Positions 53,301 to 60,272 of a DNA stretch of 64,000 bases are shown here, piece by piece. The notes below the pieces were generated by a model, which saw nothing but the letters and a program-made list of their open reading frames with translations, was not told the DNA's origin and ran no database searches. Source of the DNA: UBA11606 sp964504305 (GTDB lineage Bacteria > Actinomycetota > Acidimicrobiia > Acidimicrobiales > Aldehydirespiratoraceae); assembly GCA_964504305.1 (NCBI GenBank), contig CAZDEB010000012.1, forward strand, positions 37,957-101,956, given 5' to 3'. Made by a program: the position numbers and the translations under genes. The first letter of the stretch is position 1, and each line of letters begins with the position of its first letter.

Positions 53301-54535
53301 CCCGCAGCAACCGTGTAGATCGTGTTGGCAGTGCCGTCAACGGTACCGATGTTCGTCCAAGTGGTGCCGTTGGTCGAGTACTCGATGTTGGCCTTGATCG
53401 TTGATGGGGTCCATTTGCCGGCGCGAACGTCGAACAGATCGAGCACCGTCGGTAGCTGATCGGTGAGCACCATGTTGTGCACGTTCACGTTCGACCCGGT
53501 GGCATCCCAACGAAGGGTGTAGCTGAGGCGGCCGGTCGGAATATTTTCTGCGGTGCCCGCTTTGGCGACGGTGACGAGCTGGACCGGGTCGATAATCGTG
53601 ACGTTGTAACTGGTCGTACCGATCGAGCCGACGCCCGACCCACTGTCGCCGAATCCTTCAAGATTGTTCGTGGCCACCGACCCTGAAGCGAACGAGGTAG
53701 CCGGATAATTGAGCGTGAGGCTGCGAGAAACGCAGCGCTGACCGGTGCCGTTGGTGCCGGCGTACAGCGTCGCGATCGAAACGGTGCTGAGATCCCAGGT
53801 GACGGTCGATCCACTGACAGTGCCGCCGCCGGCATCGGTGATCGTGGTGTTGGCCGGGATGGTGTCGACCAGGCTCGCGGTTGCGAGGTCGACATTGCCG
53901 AGGCCGGTCGTTGCGCACAACGACAGCGAATAGACGACGTCGCCGTCAGGCGCGGGATTCCCTGAAGGACTGGTCTTGGACTTGCTTACGGTCCAGCTGG
54001 CGCTGGGCGCGGCGGTAGTGACGGTGTAGGTGGCAGAGGTCTCAACACCCGATCCGCCACCACTTGGTGTTGCGTACGTGATGGTGCCGTTGTTGGGGAT
54101 GGCGACGCTTCCAGCGGTGCCAAACGCGACTCGGACAGTGAGGGTTGCTTCGGACGCTTCGCCATCGAGAAAGTCCGGACTAGACACGGTGACTTTGCGC
54201 GTATTGGAGTCATATGAGCCGGTCCAGCCGGCACCTACAGTGATATCGACATATTCCAAGTTGGAGTCGAGCGTGTCGACGATGGTGGTCGCGCCGCACG
54301 AACTGTCCAACCCCGAACAGCTGTAGCTGAACCGGTATTGCACATATTCACCCGAGCTAACCGTTCGCTCACCGCCGATCAGTTCCATGCTGAACGTGGC
54401 GATACCGGCCGACGCGGTGCCTGGGGCAACGACGGTAATGACACTCACGAAGAGGGCAAGAGTCGCAATAGCTGCGCTAAAACGGCTTGCGCGAGACCGT
54501 CGAGCGGCGAAGGCTCGGTGGCGGTGATGCCTCAT
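47318..54535 (-). CDS. Giant secreted surface protein: DUF11-type region plus nine SdrD B-like domains
   Basis: A 2405-residue exported protein with a signal peptide (about 15-44: SAAIATLALFVSVITVVAPGTASA). The first 1000 residues are repeated beta-rich domains with isopeptide/DUF11-type segments, such as DAAKQLITSGSISPGDEVVWEL and LALRKQLTGQTADPISVGDKVTYTM. From about 1060 to the end come nine SdrD B-type domains, each starting like IGNLVWNDADNDG (Ca-binding DxDxDG-like loops), then SGLTVQLW and a YYLILP-type strand; the ninth is CLIGAMAWHDTTDNNVHD. No LPXTG, transmembrane anchor or obvious sorting signal ends the protein (last residues FPSCVLYC), so release, non-covalent attachment or anchoring by another route is likely. 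Adhesion is inferred. Confidence 0.9.
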   Translation of the reverse strand: MRHHRHRAFAARRSRASRFSAAIATLALFVSVITVVAPGTASAGIATFSMELIGGERTVSSGEYVQYRFSYSCSGLDSSCGATTIVDTLDSNLEYVDITVGAGWTGSYDSNTRKVTVSSPDFLDGEASEATLTVRVAFGTAGSVAIPNNGTITYATPSGGGSGVETSATYTVTTAAPSASWTVSKSKTSPSGNPAPDGDVVYSLSLCATTGLGNVDLATASLVDTIPANTTITDAGGGTVSGSTVTWDLSTVSIATLYAGTNGTGQRCVSRSLTLNYPATSFASGSVATNNLEGFGDSGSGVGSIGTTSYNVTIIDPVQLVTVAKAGTAENIPTGRLSYTLRWDATGSNVNVHNMVLTDQLPTVLDLFDVRAGKWTPSTIKANIEYSTNGTTWTNIGTVDGTANTIYTVAAGDIASSATHVRWVFFDDTSGSVVYEVPPEFNEGTRPRIRMDVPASYVTPGTIQNCIDLTYDTASTAQDCTSASIIAPIPRLDAAKQLITSGSISPGDEVVWELRIRNTGYLPITDPVVADLLPAELEFVTWDSVTFDAGSVTTPSSTKPNIEVIDNYNSTGRTLLRWTWTDTPPSGSYALGGATAAANGIDVNSTSKWIRIRFTTTIAAGTATGSYSNQVAAFEVNEPACANASQTTADSGDLDGDGSTVDQTCTTSAGWSVIPAAVVKSQAWISADDGLDHVDPDTPTIFPNPTCPDNNGATRYPCVARSAPGGTFTYHLELENAGNIPLKDYVVYDILPYRGDTGISQVLQNVARSSEWIPDMEGPIIAADSYTASVSYTIAYSMSTNPCRPELSNSADESGWQTTCVNDWTATPSDYSLVRAFRITAPFSTTSWAATKQLLFDVPMRAPYGADYDSVAWNSMAHRVTNATTASRLGAAEPRMIGIMVPSAALAVGTTFDLALRKQLTGQTADPISVGDKVTYTMEVFNQGTVDATNVIVTDMVPSGLTFNAADNTGWTGSNGATLPTYTISSLTAGTSTTVDIVLEVAVGASGSIINAAEISGATGGTDIDSTPDQLDNDLLLNDVITNDGTLDEDDHDIAVFSVGAASYRIGNLVWNDADNDGIADVGESGIAGMTVELWQDDATAGPSASDTRVGVTVTSSTGEYEFTGLAAGNYYLILPDDAGRTGWNSVSTSVADANADVDNDDNGASVAAVTNGPAGIASGVVTLGAGEPTNETTRSGSGVDADNDTFTDSRSNYSVDFGFHQMRVGNLVWYDDGAGNTDGNGVATSSEDGISGVKLQLYSDLDADGRVDAADPLVASTTTNSNGIYGFAGVIAGDDYLIAIPAAQTGQSAGAASFDLQDLDSSYGASTGDDNDHGTAATSFQAVSMTFAVTQDAAPTGETDGTTGADAETVADTLVLGAVDVNSDQTVDFGFAEDPAYAIGNLVFDDLDGDGVADIGEPGISGLTVQLWKDDGDATVNATDTQTGTTTTDSSGNWQFTGLVAGDYYVVMPTGQLSGFLVSPNTATDPDDNLDNDNDIVATAAVSGGPSGYVTGVLTLGDGADASDEPTNEVSRYLSTTDDDPGTLLRDDRTNLSVDLGFYRISLGNRVWYDTDADGTFDSGESGIASVLVNLRNGTTDALVATDTTDINGHYLFTGLTQAATYVVEIDATNFASGGALENLVSTDGAVAPDTDIDNDDSGIDPVSATSAVRAAAVTLAGGTEPTLETDDNDAVTADANENLTVDFGFTGLSIGNRVWFDSNNNGVDNTETGISGVTVNLRLASDDSLVKATTTDTDGQYLFSGLDAGSYIVEIAASNWSSGGALVATRSVPDTVATDVDSDDDGIDPVADGSAVRSATVTVAHGTEPTNESPDNGMAVIPDANENLTIDFGFHGLALGNRLFLDSETVNGLLDSDEIGIGGVSVELHLASDDSLLDTTTTDSLGRYLFLGLYDQTSYVVTVPSTEFADGAVLEGYTSATANGEPAPDPDNDVDNDDNGIAGASVDSYPVSLTAAGEPVNDADILPVGADIGPIDDPNTNLSLDFGFVTATPLGLGNRVWKDLDADGTVNSVNEDAAGVAGVTVNLHRDDNGDGQADRVTPFASFTTDSGGYYLFNGLVAGGWLIELPVENFATDAVLDGWHSTSGVVGAGDKNDDGIDPATVAGAVFSGPITLAAGAAPIDEADKPTGGLAWDLLGDSNVDLTYDFGFSTLLIGNRVFYDEGADGTFDDGTDRGIPGVTVELWSDFDLDGTYVLFQSTVTVAGGFYEFGGLANGRYKVAIPATNFSSTGRLDVLQSSPSASDADLNIDKVDDGVDPSAWGEAVTTMLVDMSAGTEPTGENPDPWGQLVDANGNLTVDFGFRRQCLIGAMAWHDTTDNNVHDINENPAANETAYLYNNDTNTLIETGTADQYGWYLFEHLTPGINYRVQFDATDVDDQFPSCVLYC

Positions 54536-54707
54536 GGGTTTCCTGTCCAGCGAGGTAGTTGGGTTGTGGCTCGATCCCTCAACGACACGAACCGCTACCT
54601 GCTAGAGATGATTGGCGCTGACTGCCCACCGATCGTGGCCTTGGTCCCAAAGCAAGCCGCTGGTGGTCCCGCCGACGTAGTCCGAGCGACCCGGTTAGGT
54701 TGATGTC

Positions 54708-55340
54708 ATGCAAGATCCGGTGCGTTTAACAGTGTGGTCCGACTTCCTTTGACCCTGGTGCTACGTCGGCTCGGTGCGAGTCGATCAGGTCAAGCGCCAC
54801 TTCGGTGATGACGTGGCGGTGGAGTGGCGATCATTTCTCCTGCGCCCCGAGCCGACGACACCGAACCAAGAAAAGTTCGTGGCCTACACGCAGTCATGGT
54901 TGCGGCCCGCCGAAGCCGAACCGCTCGCCACGTTCCGGCCGTGGGCCACCAACAATCCCCAGCCCGAGAGCAGCATCCCCGCCCAGGTGGCGGCCAAACT
55001 CGTTGCGGCTTACGCACCGCAATACGCCGAGGCCTATCACCGACGACTCCTCGAGGCTTATTTCGGCGAGAACCGCACCATTTCCGACGGCGAGGTCCTC
55101 GCGGCACTTGCGGTCGAGGTCGGACTCGATTCCGGCCAGTTCTTCGAGAACTTGCGTGAGCACCAAGCAGCGCTTACGCACCAGGTAATCGCCGAACACA
55201 ACTCGGCGATCGAGAGCGGGGTCACCGCGGTACCCACGATGGTGCTCGACGACATCCTGCCAATACAAGGTGCTCAGGACTTCGAGTCCTACAAGACATG
55301 GATCACCAAACTCCGAGATCGCCGACTCCAGTCCAGCTGA
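54708..55340 (+). CDS. DsbA/FrnE-like selenoprotein (UPWC; UGA at 54750-54752)
   Basis: A 210-residue DsbA-family oxidoreductase if TGA at 54750-54752 is selenocysteine 15. The active site reads SDFLUPWCYVG, Sec replacing the first Cys of the usual CPWC of FrnE/DsbA-like proteins. The remainder is the normal family fold: helix insertion with EWRSFLLRPEPTT, VAAKLVAAYAPQYAEAYHRRLLEAYF, QVIAEHNSAIESGVTAVPTMVLDD (cis-Pro loop AVPT) and GAQDFESYKTW. Conventional calling starts at 54774, after the active site. No signal peptide, so probably cytoplasmic. It is divergent from the giant surface-protein gene and is followed at 16 bases by a small membrane protein. Confidence 0.88.
54753..54786 (+). promoter_or_regulatory. 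Candidate bacterial SECIS element of the DsbA-like gene
   Basis: GUCGGCUC (54765-54772), loop GGUGC (54773-54777) and GAGUCGAU (54778-54785) form an 8-bp stem (two G-U pairs); the loop lies 21-25 bases after the UGA. GGU at the loop start resembles the GGUC loop of the E. coli fdhF SECIS. Best-looking of the three hairpins. Confidence 0.7.
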
Positions 55341-55356
55341 GCACTACCGTCATGGG

Positions 55357-55713
55357 GTGACTCGCCCGCTCACGACCCTCGAGCCCCTCGCTTCTGCGGG
55401 CCGGCTACAAGCCAAGCTGGGCACCGCAGTTCTGGTCGTTTTGGCCTTCTCGCTGGTCTGGATCGTCGCCCATGTCGGTGATGCGCCGGCGCCGATTTCG
55501 GTGCGGTTCTCGTCGGCCGATCACAACGTCATCGCCTCCGGCACCGTTCCAACGGCACAAGACCGCGATGCTTTGCTGTTGGCCATCGCGGGGTCGAGTC
55601 CCAACGGGATCGTCGTCTCCACGGTCGAACTCGACGCGTCGGCGACCTCACCCGGCGACCCGACCATTACTGCCAGCCAGCTCCTCTCGCAGCTGATCGG
55701 CGACGACAACTAA
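55357..55713 (+). CDS. Small single-pass membrane protein of unknown function
   Basis: A 118-residue protein, unrecognised. One membrane segment is visible (TAVLVVLAFSLVWIVAHVG, about residues 25-43) with a basic cytoplasmic side before it, then an external region ISVRFSSADHNVIASGTVPT without cysteines. The GTG at 55357 is used since it opens the hydrophobic N-terminal domain; the longer frame starts inside the DsbA-like gene. It is 16 bases after the DsbA-like gene, so co-transcription is likely, and it overlaps the convergent phosphoribosyltransferase gene by 4 bases. Confidence 0.6.
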   Translation: MTRPLTTLEPLASAGRLQAKLGTAVLVVLAFSLVWIVAHVGDAPAPISVRFSSADHNVIASGTVPTAQDRDALLLAIAGSSPNGIVVSTVELDASATSPGDPTITASQLLSQLIGDDN

Positions 55714-56237
55714 TCCCTGCGCCGGGCCCTCGTCGCCACTAGGGCCCGCACGCTGGTAGCCCCGGCGTCGAAAATCAACTCGGCCAGATAGCTCAAAGTG
55801 GTTCCGGTAAGGATCACATCATCAACCAACACCACTTCGCGCCCCGCGACTACGGCTTCAACGATGTAGCCACCGGCGACGGCCGCGGCGCGTCGCTCGT
55901 TTGGGTCCAGGTCTCTCAGCCTCGGGGTCGAGGTGGTTCGGGTCAGCGTCTGATCGGCGAGTTCGATACCGAGCCCGTTCGCTACTGAGCCGGCAATGGC
56001 GCTCACAACGTGGCCCGAACGGTCAGGTGATGAAGGAACGCCAACAATGACCGATTGGTCGCCGATGTCGAGCGTTTGTGCCCATGCCGCCATGTACGCA
56101 GCAAGCTCATCGACCGCGGCTTGTTCGCCTTGGTCTTTTGCGGCGTGCATCAGCGCGCCGAGGGAGGTCCTAACGTCTCGGTCCTCTTCCCAGTACCGGC
56201 CGGCGACGTCGATTTTTTCGAGTTTTGACATCGCCAT
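55710..56237 (-). CDS. Phosphoribosyltransferase-like (ComF-type) protein
   Basis: A 175-residue type I PRTase fold. The PRPP loop is REVVLVDDVILTGTTLSYLAELIFDAGA, and the N-terminal part has IVGVPSSPDRSGHVVSAIAG and TRTTSTPRLRDLDPNERRAAAVAGGY, like ComF/GntX proteins (amidophosphoribosyl-transferase-like). Starts at 56237 or 56231 are both possible. In ComF-type proteins the role is competence-related or unknown; no competence genes are nearby. It diverges from the HBHA-like gene with a 163-base interval that is the largest control region in this part. Confidence 0.72.
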   Translation of the reverse strand: MAMSKLEKIDVAGRYWEEDRDVRTSLGALMHAAKDQGEQAAVDELAAYMAAWAQTLDIGDQSVIVGVPSSPDRSGHVVSAIAGSVANGLGIELADQTLTRTTSTPRLRDLDPNERRAAAVAGGYIVEAVVAGREVVLVDDVILTGTTLSYLAELIFDAGATSVRALVATRARRRD

Positions 56238-56311
56238 TTCTGCGCTTCCCTGCGATTTCGGCCCAACAAATACGGTTGCTAACAAAATCTAGCAAAAACC
56301 TATAAACGTGG

Positions 56312-56344
56312 TTGCATTACGCCCACGTGCTAACTATGGTTAGC
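56312..56344 (+). promoter_or_regulatory. Promoter and GCTAAC/GTTAGC inverted repeat before the HBHA-like gene
   Basis: TTGCAT (56312-56317), 17 bases, TATGGT (56335-56340) gives a sigma70-like promoter. GCTAAC (56329-56334) and GTTAGC (56339-56344) form an inverted repeat that covers the -10 element; another GCTAAC lies at 56278-56283. A plausible operator for the neighbouring XRE regulator. Confidence 0.55.
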
Positions 56345-56400
56345 GCATCGCACTCCTGAAGTGTGCACTCCCCCTCTCAAATGAATCATAGGAGAATCCC

Positions 56401-56754
56401 ATGACTGCAGTTCTCGAACAGGTCAAGACCGCCGCCTACGCCTCTGTAGGTGTCAACCTGCTGGTGACCGACGCCATCGTCGGCCACGAGGTCAAGGCCC
56501 CCAAGGCTGTCGCCGAGCACGCTCAGATCGCTCGCGACAAGGCCACCGAAGCTCTCACCGACCTTCGCGGTCGCACCGAGCCCCTCGCTGCCAAGTTCGT
56601 CAGCAACCTCCCCGACCAGGTCGCCGACGTGGTGACAAATCGTCGCACCGCAGCCTGGGACTTCATCGGCATCGAGGCGCCAGCCGTCGAAACCGCCGAC
56701 GAAGTCGAAGACTCCGTAGCCAAGCCGGCCAAGAAGGCCGCCAAGAAGGCGTAA
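56401..56754 (+). CDS. HBHA/phasin-like lysine-tailed protein
   Basis: A 117-residue, largely helical protein: VLEQVKTAAYASVGVNLLVTDAIVGHEVKAPKAVAEHAQIARDKATEALTDLRGRTEPLAAKF, an acidic spacer, then the lysine/alanine tail KPAKKAAKKA. This layout matches mycobacterial HBHA-like (heparin-binding haemagglutinin/laminin-binding) and phasin-like proteins. AGGAG (56391-56395) stands 5 bases before the ATG. The product may bind lipid bodies or cell surfaces; a role as a lipid-droplet or adhesin protein is inferred from the tail. A perfect 13-bp terminator follows at 56781. Confidence 0.72.
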   Translation: MTAVLEQVKTAAYASVGVNLLVTDAIVGHEVKAPKAVAEHAQIARDKATEALTDLRGRTEPLAAKFVSNLPDQVADVVTNRRTAAWDFIGIEAPAVETADEVEDSVAKPAKKAAKKA

Positions 56755-56780
56755 AGAATCTCCGAAATTCCCCCCTCGTT

Positions 56781-56821
56781 AGAGCCGGACTGCGATGATG
56801 CAGTCCGGCTCTGACGGTTTT
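56781..56821 (+). terminator. Rho-independent terminator after the HBHA-like gene
   Basis: AGAGCCGGACTGC (56781-56793), loop GATGAT, GCAGTCCGGCTCT (56800-56812), a perfect 13-bp stem followed by GACGGTTTT. It ends 15 bases before the XRE gene, so it should separate the two transcripts. Confidence 0.88.
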
Positions 56822-56835
56822 CAGGAGGCTGAACC

Positions 56836-57183
56836 ATGCCCGATCCCCGAGAAGCACTCCACGAACTTGGCGAACACATCCGCGAACAACGCCGCCAAGC
56901 CGAACTGTCGATGCGAAAGCTGGCCGATCTTGCCGGGGTCTCGAACCCGTACCTGAGCCAGATCGAGCGAGGTCTCAAGAAACCAAGCGCCGAGATCTTG
57001 CAGCAGCTGGCCCGGGCCCTGGAGGTATCGGCCGAATCGCTGTACGTCCGTGCCGGGATACTCGACGAGGCTCCCCGGTCCGACCTTCTGGGCGCCATTA
57101 GAGCCCAAGACGATCTCTCGGTGGATCAAAAGCAAGTGCTGATTCGCATCTACGAGTCGTTCCTCGCCGAAAACGGCGAGTGA
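56836..57183 (+). CDS. XRE-family helix-turn-helix regulator
   Basis: A 115-residue regulator. The Cro/CI-type HTH is at about residues 9-66 (LGEHIREQRRQAELSMRKLADLAGVSNPYLSQIERGLKKPSAEILQQLARAL), followed by a short helical C-terminus. A near relative in mycobacteria is encoded beside hbhA; the order here is hbhA-like first, then XRE, with a terminator between. The product may control the hbhA-like promoter through the GCTAAC repeats. AGGAGG (56824-56829) lies 6 bases before the start. The amidase gene starts 12 bases after its stop. Confidence 0.85.
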   Translation: MPDPREALHELGEHIREQRRQAELSMRKLADLAGVSNPYLSQIERGLKKPSAEILQQLARALEVSAESLYVRAGILDEAPRSDLLGAIRAQDDLSVDQKQVLIRIYESFLAENGE

Positions 57184-57195
57184 CCGCAGCGCCTC

Positions 57196-58593
57196 ATGTT
57201 CGACGAGTACGCCGACTATGACGCCACCGGGCTTGCCGGTTTGGTCGAGAGCGGACTGGTCACGGCATCGGAGCTTTGCGAAACAGCCATCGACGCCATC
57301 GAACAACTCGACCCGACGGCAAATTTTCTGATCGCCGAACGGTTTGCTCAAGCTCGCCAAGAGGCTGTGACCCCATCGGGTCCGCTCGCTGGGGTCCCTT
57401 GGCTACTCAAAGATCTCAACACCAACTGTGCCGGTCTGCCCTCCATCAACGGCACCAACTTGGCGAGCGACGAACCGCTATCGGCGGACTCCGAACTGGT
57501 CCGGCGCCACAAAGCCGCCGGTCTGGTGATACTGGGCAAGACCAATACGCCGGAATTCGGGATGGACGTGTGCACTGCCCCCACTCGGTTCGGTCCCACT
57601 CCAAACCCGTTCGATCCCAGTCGTAGCGCCGGTGGGTCGAGCGGCGGATCAGCCGCCGCGGTCGCGCTCGGGGTCGTGCCGGCCGCTCATGGCACCGACA
57701 GCGGCGGATCGATCCGCATTCCCGCGTCCAACTGCGGTCTGTTCGGCCTCAAACCCACTCGCAGTCGGGTCCCACTCGGAAACGACGCCTCTGAAGGATT
57801 GGCGGGGCTCAGCACCGCTCACGCGCTCACCCACAGCGTGCGCGACTCGGCTCTCGTTCTTGACCTGACCGCGGGGCCGCTGCACACCGACGGCTACGCA
57901 GCCCCCGCGGCATCGGGTTTTCTTGCCGCCATCGCCGACGAACAACTTGTAGCACCGCTCCCCCGCGTCGCCTTGTGGCTCGATGGTTTTGCTGGCGAAC
58001 CGATCGATCCGTCCTGCCAAGAGGCCGCCCAACTCGCGGCGGCGGCCATCGAATCGCTGGGCGGAATCGTCGAGATCAGTCGGCCCGACTTCGATGGTCA
58101 ACTGTTGCGCGACGTGCTGAGCACGATCTTTTCGGTCAACATCGCCGCCGCGGTTCAAGCAACCGGAATTGCCAATGCCGAGTCGTTGGTCGAGCCCGCG
58201 ACCCGAGCCGCTATTCGCTACGCCAAAACGATCAGCTCGGTCGAATACGTCGAAGCGCTCGCAACGGTGCGCTCGGTTACCACCGCGGTCGGCGAGTTCT
58301 TTACCCGCTTCGACGTGTTGCTAACTCCAACTTTGGCTGCGCCCCCGCTACCACTGGGGTTTCGACCCAAGACAACACCCGACTGGCCCAGCTACGTAAT
58401 GGCGATGCTCGACGAGACTCCTTTTACTCCGTTGTTCAATGTCACGGGCGGACCGGCTGCTTCGTTGCCATTGCATTCGGTGGGCGGTTTGCCGGTCGGA
58501 GTTCAAATAGGAGCGGGCCTAGGGCAAGAAGCCACGCTGTTGCGGCTCAGCCGTCTGATAGAAAAGACGAAGCCATGGCATCAGCGCAGTTGA
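57196..58593 (+). CDS. Amidase-signature family enzyme
   Basis: A 465-residue amidase-signature hydrolase. The Ser-cisSer-Lys triad is Lys72 (PWLLKDLN), Ser148 (SAGGSSGGSAAAVA) and Ser172 (TDSGGSIRIPASNCG). It hydrolyses an amide to acid plus ammonia; substrates vary (nicotinamide, aryl amides, acylureas) and cannot be chosen here. It is not GatA, as no gatB/gatC neighbours and the C-terminal part differs. The 3' end overlaps the PhzF-like gene by 19 bases. ATG at 57196 gives a normal N-terminus. Confidence 0.88.
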   Translation: MFDEYADYDATGLAGLVESGLVTASELCETAIDAIEQLDPTANFLIAERFAQARQEAVTPSGPLAGVPWLLKDLNTNCAGLPSINGTNLASDEPLSADSELVRRHKAAGLVILGKTNTPEFGMDVCTAPTRFGPTPNPFDPSRSAGGSSGGSAAAVALGVVPAAHGTDSGGSIRIPASNCGLFGLKPTRSRVPLGNDASEGLAGLSTAHALTHSVRDSALVLDLTAGPLHTDGYAAPAASGFLAAIADEQLVAPLPRVALWLDGFAGEPIDPSCQEAAQLAAAAIESLGGIVEISRPDFDGQLLRDVLSTIFSVNIAAAVQATGIANAESLVEPATRAAIRYAKTISSVEYVEALATVRSVTTAVGEFFTRFDVLLTPTLAAPPLPLGFRPKTTPDWPSYVMAMLDETPFTPLFNVTGGPAASLPLHSVGGLPVGVQIGAGLGQEATLLRLSRLIEKTKPWHQRS

Positions 58594-59507
58594 GCGTAGA
58601 GATCCTCGAGTACCTGGCCTTCAGTGCCGTTTCGAATGGCGGAAGTCCGGCCGGGATCGTGTTGGACGCCGAGGCGTTGAGCGAACCGCAAATGCAGTCG
58701 ATCGCTACCGCTCACGGGGCGCCGGCGACATGTTTCGTCTTGTCGGTCGAGCCTGACGAAGTTCGGGTTCGATTCTTTTCACCCAAGACCGAATATGGCA
58801 TGTGCGGGCACGGCACGATTGCCCTTCTGACCGCCCTCGTCGACCTCGGCCTGCTCCCCAACCCGACCAAGCCATCACCGCTAACGCTCTACACCTCGAC
58901 CGATGCCGCTTCGCTCACGATTGGCCAACAGGGCGACGGAGGTCTGCTGGTGATGCTCGACCTTGCACCCGCGCCCTTTCGGTCCGCCCCGATAGATGCC
59001 ACGCTGCTCGCTGACGCCCTCGGCACAACGCCGGCATCGTTCGCCGCGCTACCACTCGAAGTCAGCGATTCCGATTTCGCCCACCTCATCCTGGTGATGA
59101 AAGACCGGAAGGAAGTGTCGCTGCTCGACCCCGACTTCGACCGGTTGACCGAGTTGTGCCGCGCTGGCGGGATCGAAACGGTGGCCCCATTTTCGCTCGA
59201 CCCCGTGGACTCGTCTCACCAGATCTATTGCCGCGATTTCTGCCCCGCCGTTGGCACAAACGAGGCCGCGGCCACCGGCACGACCAATCGAGCAATCTCG
59301 GGTTACGCAGTGCGTCACCACCTCGCAGGCTGCTCGACTGACGGCCCTCACATCCTTCGGGCCGAGCAGGGCTTCGACATGGGTCGACCAAGTCTCGTGA
59401 CCAGCAAATTCGAGGTGTCAGGCGGTCAGGTGCGGTCGATCGCGGTGGGCGGCGTCGGCTGCAAGGGCGCTACCAGTCGCCAAGAAATACGTCGATTGCC
59501 TTCGTAG
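58575..59507 (+). CDS. PhzF-family isomerase/epimerase-like protein
   Basis: A 310-residue protein with the two-lobed diaminopimelate-epimerase-like fold of the PhzF family. Family segments are FSAVSNGGSPAGIVLDAEALSE, FFSPKTEYGMCGHGTIALLTAL (first lobe) and FCPAVGTNEAAATGTTNRAISGY (second lobe), the latter with the glycine-rich loop. Proton transfer chemistry is typical; a specific substrate is unknown and phenazine genes are absent. It overlaps the amidase gene and converges with the DUF2993-like gene (38-base overlap). Confidence 0.85.
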   Translation: MASAQLSVEILEYLAFSAVSNGGSPAGIVLDAEALSEPQMQSIATAHGAPATCFVLSVEPDEVRVRFFSPKTEYGMCGHGTIALLTALVDLGLLPNPTKPSPLTLYTSTDAASLTIGQQGDGGLLVMLDLAPAPFRSAPIDATLLADALGTTPASFAALPLEVSDSDFAHLILVMKDRKEVSLLDPDFDRLTELCRAGGIETVAPFSLDPVDSSHQIYCRDFCPAVGTNEAAATGTTNRAISGYAVRHHLAGCSTDGPHILRAEQGFDMGRPSLVTSKFEVSGGQVRSIAVGGVGCKGATSRQEIRRLPS

Positions 59508-60246
59508 TCCCTCGCGCACCGAGATCGGCCAGAAGGCGGGGCACGTCGACGGCGATGTCGTAGTCGCCGATCGTGGCCCTCAGTTCGGCACGGCCAGAAC
59601 CGGTGAGCGTCAACGACTGCAGGGTCGTGCGCGGTGGCAACCATTCGAGCTCGCGTTCGAACCGTCGCTGGAACCGTTGAGGCAGCGCCACCAACTTGGA
59701 ACGTACCCGGGCCCGGGTGGCGTCGGCGCCGATTCGCCGGCCATCAACCCAGGGTTCAAGGACGACTTGCCCCCACTTACCAAACCCCGGGATCCGAGCC
59801 ATCAGCAACCCGTCCACTATCGCTGGCGACCCGCCGACGTTGTTGGCATCAAGTATTTGTTTGGTCTGCTCCGCCGATGCCCCCACGACCAGATCGACCT
59901 GCTTGGCTCCGAGTCGCTGAGGCAAGGCATCGATGACTCTTACGTCGCGAGCGGTGATTCGAGCCGATTCCAACGACACGCCGCGCACCGCTACCTCGCT
60001 GAAATCGATGTCGAGACGACGCCAAAGCCCCAGTTGGGCCGATAGCGCGGCGCTGACCCCGGTGGCCGGGGCCGCCTCGTGAACCGCGGCGACGGTCGCA
60101 ACAATCTCTGCGGCTTCAACCTCGACCCTGCGGCCGATGAGCACCCGCGCCGCCGAGGTCGCCACTTTGTCGGCGATCCCTCGCAGTCCTAAGGGGTCTA
60201 ACCAGTCGGCGGCCATCGTTAGACCATAGAACGGATCCATTGGCAT
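59470..60246 (-). CDS. DUF2993/LmeA-like lipid-binding-type protein
   Basis: About 258 residues from the ATG at 60246 (60240 and 60216 are other options). It resembles the DUF2993/LmeA group of beta-rich proteins: an N-terminal VEVEAAEIVATVAAVHEAAP region, FSEVAVRGVSLESARITARDVRV, WVDGRRIGADATRARVRSKLVALPQRFQRRFERELEWLPPRTTLQSLTLTGSGRAELRATIGDYDI. LmeA of mycobacteria binds phospholipids and is needed for lipomannan elongation; no signal peptide is evident here, so a cytoplasmic or membrane-peripheral form is suspected. Divergent from the DMT gene at 60273, 26 bases apart. Confidence 0.6.
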   Translation of the reverse strand: MPMDPFYGLTMAADWLDPLGLRGIADKVATSAARVLIGRRVEVEAAEIVATVAAVHEAAPATGVSAALSAQLGLWRRLDIDFSEVAVRGVSLESARITARDVRVIDALPQRLGAKQVDLVVGASAEQTKQILDANNVGGSPAIVDGLLMARIPGFGKWGQVVLEPWVDGRRIGADATRARVRSKLVALPQRFQRRFERELEWLPPRTTLQSLTLTGSGRAELRATIGDYDIAVDVPRLLADLGARGTTKAIDVFLGDW

Positions 60247-60272
60247 GGGTCCATGGGAGCTAGCGTGCTCCG

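Noticed and set aside
54536..54707. An extra small gene in the interval before the DsbA-like gene
   Set aside because: The only open frame (54338-54703) overlaps the giant gene's signal peptide on the other strand and shows no coding features; the interval is taken as control region without a clear promoter.
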